DNA of 64,000 nucleotides, taken from positions 50,705,359 to 50,769,358 of the forward strand of contig CM046004.1 of the NCBI GenBank assembly GCA_025175895.1, written 5' to 3'. The position numbers and the translations under genes are program-made. The DNA is from Wurfbainia villosa (lineage: Eukaryota; Streptophyta; Magnoliopsida; Zingiberales; Zingiberaceae). The notes under the pieces were generated by a model. The model had not been told where the DNA came from and ran no database searches. It saw only the letters and a program-made list of their open reading frames with translations. Positions 60,144 to 64,000 of the stretch are shown piece by piece (the first letter of the stretch is position 1; every line of letters starts with the position of its first letter).

Positions 60144-60910
60144 GAACTTGCAAATTATATTTTCTTACTACTATTTCTTAAATTTTCATTTTTATGGAGC
60201 TAGCATAGGACATACCTTAGATATCATGCACCTATAGATTTAAGGAGCCAATACATCTCACAACACATAGGACTAATGTGTTTGTGTACTTAGCCACGTA
60301 GATGGGCGTGAGATGTTAGGACCTTACTCCTGGTTCCAGATGTAGATCTAGTGCATCGCCACGAACCATGAAGTATAATCATACACACTAACCGACTCTG
60401 ACCAGGACTGGTTGATCATTCATATCAATCAAGCCAAATATGAGTCGAACATTTTATAGATGAGCTTATTTTCAGTATATTTTTTTTTAAAAATAAAAAA
60501 TGGGGAACATGCTTAGACTTTAAATTTAACACTTATTTTGTTTTCCACACACCCCTTACTCTTTTCGATATACGACAAAAGGGGGAGAAAAAGGCCAAAG
60601 TTAAAAGGTCAAAGTTAAGGGGTCAAATTTTTTCGATATACGGCACTTGAACTTATTTATTTTAAATACTATGGCCAATATTAAGTAATTTCGGTTACTT
60701 AATTCTTTTTTAGTAGCAAACGTCAAGGGGGAGAGTTAAAACTCTTTCTCAAGTACTCACCCTCGGTCAAGGGGGAGGATTCCTCAAGGGGGAGCACTTG
60801 AAAAAGAGTTTTTATACTCCTGTTCATTCATGCTCTTAACACTCCTGCTCATTCATGCATATCTTTTCTTAATGCACTTAACTTTGTATGTGGGTTTGCC
60901 ATAAATCAAA
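60144..60910 (+). other. SIRE 3' non-coding tract with repeated polypurine-like runs
   Basis: AAGGGGGAG occurs at 60579, 60725, 60769 and 60786, before the one next to the LTR (60911). No env-like reading frame was seen. Confidence 0.8.
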
Positions 60911-60920
60911 AAGGGGGAGA
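60911..60920 (+). promoter_or_regulatory. Polypurine tract of SIRE
   Basis: AAGGGGGAGA, one base before the 3' LTR start. Confidence 0.9.
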
Positions 60921-60921
60921 T

Positions 60922-62030
60922 TGTTGGTGCAGTAGGCACCTAAGTCGAACCTGAGTTTTGATTATAGCAAACGATACAAAGTTAAGCTCATGTTGTTATC
61001 TCACGAGCTGAATCGAGTGTGCAGAAAATTGCTATAGCTGGAGCTGAAGGCTAGCGACACCCGGAGGAAGCCGCGGTGGTCGGGCGACACTCAAGTGACT
61101 TCGGAGGGAGCCGAAGGAATTGAGTGGAAGGCCGGAAGCAAAAGCAACACGTAAGTATCGAGGTAAGCTCGTGTGTGCGAGTGTAAGTAAGGTCGTATCC
61201 TCGTTACGGGGAAAGACTTAAGCGTAGATCCGACCCAAGACATCTCATAGGTGGTCTAGGTCGAGATCGAACGGTCGGAGGCCGTCGAAATAATGTTTTC
61301 TTTGAGCTAACTTTGCCTTCGCCAACATCACGATCGCCAACTCAAGGACTCGACCGCCCCATCACGGTGACTACGGCTAGCACTCGATCGATAAAGCGCC
61401 GATCGTCGGTGATGGCCATCACCGACCGGATCACCTCTAGGAGTCAAGGTTTATCACCAAATTTCAAGGGGAGTGGTGCTCAAATATGATTGGCTAGGGT
61501 TCCTCTCGAAAAGGGGCTCAAAGGCTATAAAAGGAGGTCCTAACCTAGGGTTTTCATATAATTCTAAGTGCTCAAAAGCTTCCGCAACGCTGCGACTCTC
61601 TGACGACTCTACGACAATGAAGTGCTGCCAACAACCCTATCTTAAGTTCTTTCTTTTTAGTTGTTGGTGTAATCCTTGTTATTGTTTTCAATATTGCAAC
61701 TCTTTTACTCGAGGTTTTTCTATCGTTGCATTTTACTTTAATAGAAGAGAGGGTTTGTCTCTCTATCATTTTGCTTCGAAGTTTTTTTTGTAATCGTCAA
61801 ACTCCTACCTCCAACGAGGAGGAGTGTTTTAGTGAATTGCCCTCTGTACACAGTCTAGGACCGTTAGGGCCTTGGAGTAGTAGACGAAGGCTACGAACAA
61901 AGTAAAAAACAAACTTGTCTCTTTTTGTTTCATTTACATTTCCGCTGCGTATATTTGTCTTGAAACGAATTCGAAAGAAAAAGGCTTTTTCGCTATTCAC
62001 CCCCCTCTAGCGAACCGCATCAATCCAACA
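60922..62030 (+). repeat. SIRE 3' LTR
   Basis: TGTTGGTGCAGTAGGC to CAATCCAACA, 1109 bp, with TATAAAA at 61526-61532. Full length, unlike the 5' copy. Confidence 0.92.
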
Positions 62031-62140
62031 TATATTATTTGTACATTTTTCTCCCGGTGTTTAAGATCTCGAATGTCCGTCGATTAATTAATTTACTGAC
62101 CAATAATTAATCAACATCTAACTCCACGATGAAGGGAGTC
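62031..62140 (-). repeat. Copia-C-type LTR relic, middle part
   Basis: Inverted match to about 33686-33770 of the Copia-C LTR (CTCCCGGTGTTTAAGATC and the ATTAATTAATTTACTGACCA phrase). With 53713-54000 it is probably one LTR copy, split by the SIRE and missing about 0.9 kb. Confidence 0.75.
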
Positions 62141-62970
62141 GCTTCGGAGGCTCATTGGCTCCCATGTCCCCGGATTAAAATTTTCACTAATGAAAGAATT
62201 AATTCGGATGGGATGAGCTTCCTTAGCACAACCATTTCATCGTCGTGCTAACAACTTGAGTGATCGCTTGAACAAACTAGTTGTTCAAGCAACACAACTC
62301 TTCTAGTTGGTTAGCCGCGGAAGAGACGACGAACGGATCGCCGGTTTTTGTGTTTGTCTTCGGGGTCCATGATTATACAATATATTTTCATACACACACA
62401 TGTATAATCAAAACATAAAAGAACATGCTCAGATCTGTAATTAAAGTTAAAAGAACTTTATACCTTACGATCTTCTACCGTATGTCCTATCCTTCTCGTG
62501 GACGATGTTTGGACGAAGATCCTCCACGAGTAGAAGCCTTCTAGATCGCATTCTCCTCTACCTTGTCTGCTGCGAACAAAAAGAAGAACCAACAAATACC
62601 TATCCTTTCTAGAACCGGCCACCAAATTAGGGAATTTGGTGCAACCGCCGGCCAAGGATCAAATGGATGAAGCGCCGGCCAACTTGAAGAAGGGTTGCCA
62701 CCGGCCACCAAGGAGAAAGGGAGGAAGATGAACGCCGGCCACCAATGGAAGGAGAACCGCCGGCCAAGGAAGAAGGGAGAGGCCTCTAGGATGGGCGCCG
62801 GCCAAGTGTTGATGGAGGAGGATGGGCGCCGGCAATCAACTAGAAGGAAGAAGGTTGCCGCCCACTTGTTTTGCTCGAAAACCCTAGCCGCCCAAAAACC
62901 CTAGCTGCCCACTTGTTGTAGAGCCAAACCCTAATTCTCTATCTTCTATCTGCCGCCCAAGCCTAAGCCT

Positions 62971-62979
62971 CTATTTATA
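62971..62979 (-). promoter_or_regulatory. TATA box candidate of the Copia-C-related LTR
   Basis: Minus strand TATAAATAG, at the position expected downstream of the minisatellite, as in Copia-C. Confidence 0.6.
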
Positions 62980-63003
62980 AAATTAGGCTTAAGTCTCCTT
63001 TAA

Positions 63004-63270
63004 TCTCCACCGTTGGATCTAGGGATTTAATCTCCACCGTCGAATCTAGGGTTTTATCCCAACCGTCGGATCAAGGGTTTTATCCCAACCGTCGGATCTA
63101 GGATTTCATCCCAACCGTCGGATCTAGGGTGTCATCCCAACCGTCGGATCTAGGGTTTCATCCTAACCATCGGATCTTAGGGATTTAATCCCAATCGTTG
63201 GTTCTAGGGTTTCATCCTAACCATCGGATCTTAGGGATTTAATCCCAACCGTTGGTTCTAGGGTTTTGTT
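63004..63270 (-). repeat. 26-28-bp minisatellite, ten units
   Basis: Units start at 63004, 63031, 63058, 63084, 63110, 63136, 63162, 63190, 63216 and 63244, of the type CCCAACCGTCGGATCTAGGG. The pair 63162-63215 is repeated as 63216-63269, a 54-bp higher-order unit. Homologous to the four- and five-unit arrays in Copia-C. Confidence 0.9.
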
Positions 63271-64000
63271 TTACATTCTTGGATCTAGACTTCACAAGGA
63301 TTATATTAGGCTACGATAGGGACCATAAGGAGGAGTTGGATCTTGGCCACCCGATGGATCGGAACCACATAAACTTGATCCATCAATGATGTTCCATTCC
63401 ACTAGAGGATCATCATTGAACTACCTCACCAACCCCCATAAATTAATATGGGCTCCAAATATTATTCGTACATTAATCTCCCCGTGTTTAAGATATCGAA
63501 TGTTCGTCAATTAATTGATTTACTGACCATCAATTAATTAACATCTAATTCCTCGAGTAGTACCACTCAACCTTATCATCATGTTGACTAAGTCAACCAG
63601 CTGGGTTTACATGATGAACCTTATGAGCTCCTCAAGGGGATATCATCAACCTAATATATAGGACATGGTTTCCTCCTATAATCAACGGCACACCATGTAA
63701 ATAATATTATTTCCCAACTTACTGGGCATATTGATTTAATCCATCTAAATCTCACCCACTGGTAAATCAAAGAAATAAATAGTAAGTACATGTGCCCGTT
63801 ATTATATCGGGATTAAGAGCATGTACAACATAATATCCGAGGTCCGATTCAATTATGTAGTCAGTACTAAATTGAATCACCTCTATGTCGGTCCTGCTCA
63901 ATACACCTAAGTGTACTAGTGTAACTCTATGTTCAAGACAAAACAATATCAAGCTACACTACAACCATGCCAATGGTTTGTCCAAAACCATCTTGGTTGT

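Larger units (their letters stand above)
54001..62030 (+). mobile_element. SIRE-type Ty1/copia retrotransposon, nearly complete
   Basis: 5' LTR truncated (54001-54586), primer site, long gag, pol in full domain order, a 3' non-coding tract with repeated purine runs, and full 3' LTR (60922-62030). Only about 12 substitutions separate the 586 shared LTR bases, near 2%, so insertion was recent. There are four in-frame stops and one frameshift in more than 5 kb of coding sequence. No env-like ORF, found in some SIRE relatives, follows pol. Confidence 0.92.
62141..64000 (-). repeat. Copia-C-related LTR, diverged subfamily, runs past window end
   Basis: Inverted relation to Copia-C LTR: 62190-62370 match about 34640-34800, the 27-bp minisatellite lies at 63004-63270, and 63300-64000 match about 33215-33900. 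By comparison the LTR start would lie about 190 bp past the window. The middle (62380-62990) is GGCCGGC-rich and diverged. ORFs at 62458-62904 have no known domain. Confidence 0.8.

Noticed and set aside
60144..60910. Env-like ORF after SIRE pol
   Set aside because: Looked for because some SIRE relatives have one; no frame of useful length or membrane segment is present.
62695..62904. A 69-residue Lys/Arg-rich ORF
   Set aside because: Falls in the GGCCGGC-rich body of a Copia-C-related LTR; no family resemblance.

Overview
The window is plant nuclear DNA made almost entirely of long-terminal-repeat (LTR) retrotransposons. I found no host gene, no complete tRNA or rRNA gene and no CRISPR array. 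Evidence for a plant: tRNA-iMet-type primer binding sites (TGGTATCAGAGC and variants), Ty3/gypsy pol with a C-terminal chromodomain of the plant Tekay (Del) type, a SIRE-type Ty1/copia Gag-Pol, an Athila-like ORF, and AACCCTAA telomere-like motifs. I cannot name the species. Every coding stretch carries stops, frameshifts or deletions, so none looks autonomous now.

Layout, left to right. Positions 1-32087 hold a minus-strand copia element (Copia-A), cut into three coding pieces (1104-1777, 16602-17371, 27016-29530) by two insertions. The first insertion (1778-16596, TSD ATAGA) is a rearranged Tekay chromovirus with the order LTR(-), internal(-), internal(+), LTR(+), LTR(-). The second (17377-27010, TSD ACACC) is a plus-strand copia, B-inner, with two full LTRs. 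Copia-A's leader, primer site and partial 5' LTR end at a 100-N gap (32088-32187).

Positions 32188-47301 hold a minus-strand copia, B-outer, of the same family as B-inner. It is split by plus-strand Copia-C (33027-41509, TSD CAAAC). B-outer itself sits in an Athila-like relic (47302-48428). Next come a 5'-truncated minus-strand Tekay element (Tekay-2, 48429-53150), a small unit with a tRNA-like Pol III promoter and hairpin-bearing tandem repeats (53151-53700, possibly a SINE), and a nearly full-length SIRE element (54001-62030). The SIRE lies within remnants of Copia-C-type LTRs (53713-54000 and 62031-64000).

The insertion order can be read from the junctions: Athila relic, then B-outer, then Copia-C inside it; Copia-A, then Tekay-1 and B-inner inside it. 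Copia-A probably lies inside B-outer too, but the gap hides that junction. The most interesting structures are the composite palindromic Tekay insertion, a set of four identical-stem hairpins with conserved spacing in the B-family leader, the tRNA-like SINE candidate, and minisatellite growth inside Copia-C LTRs.
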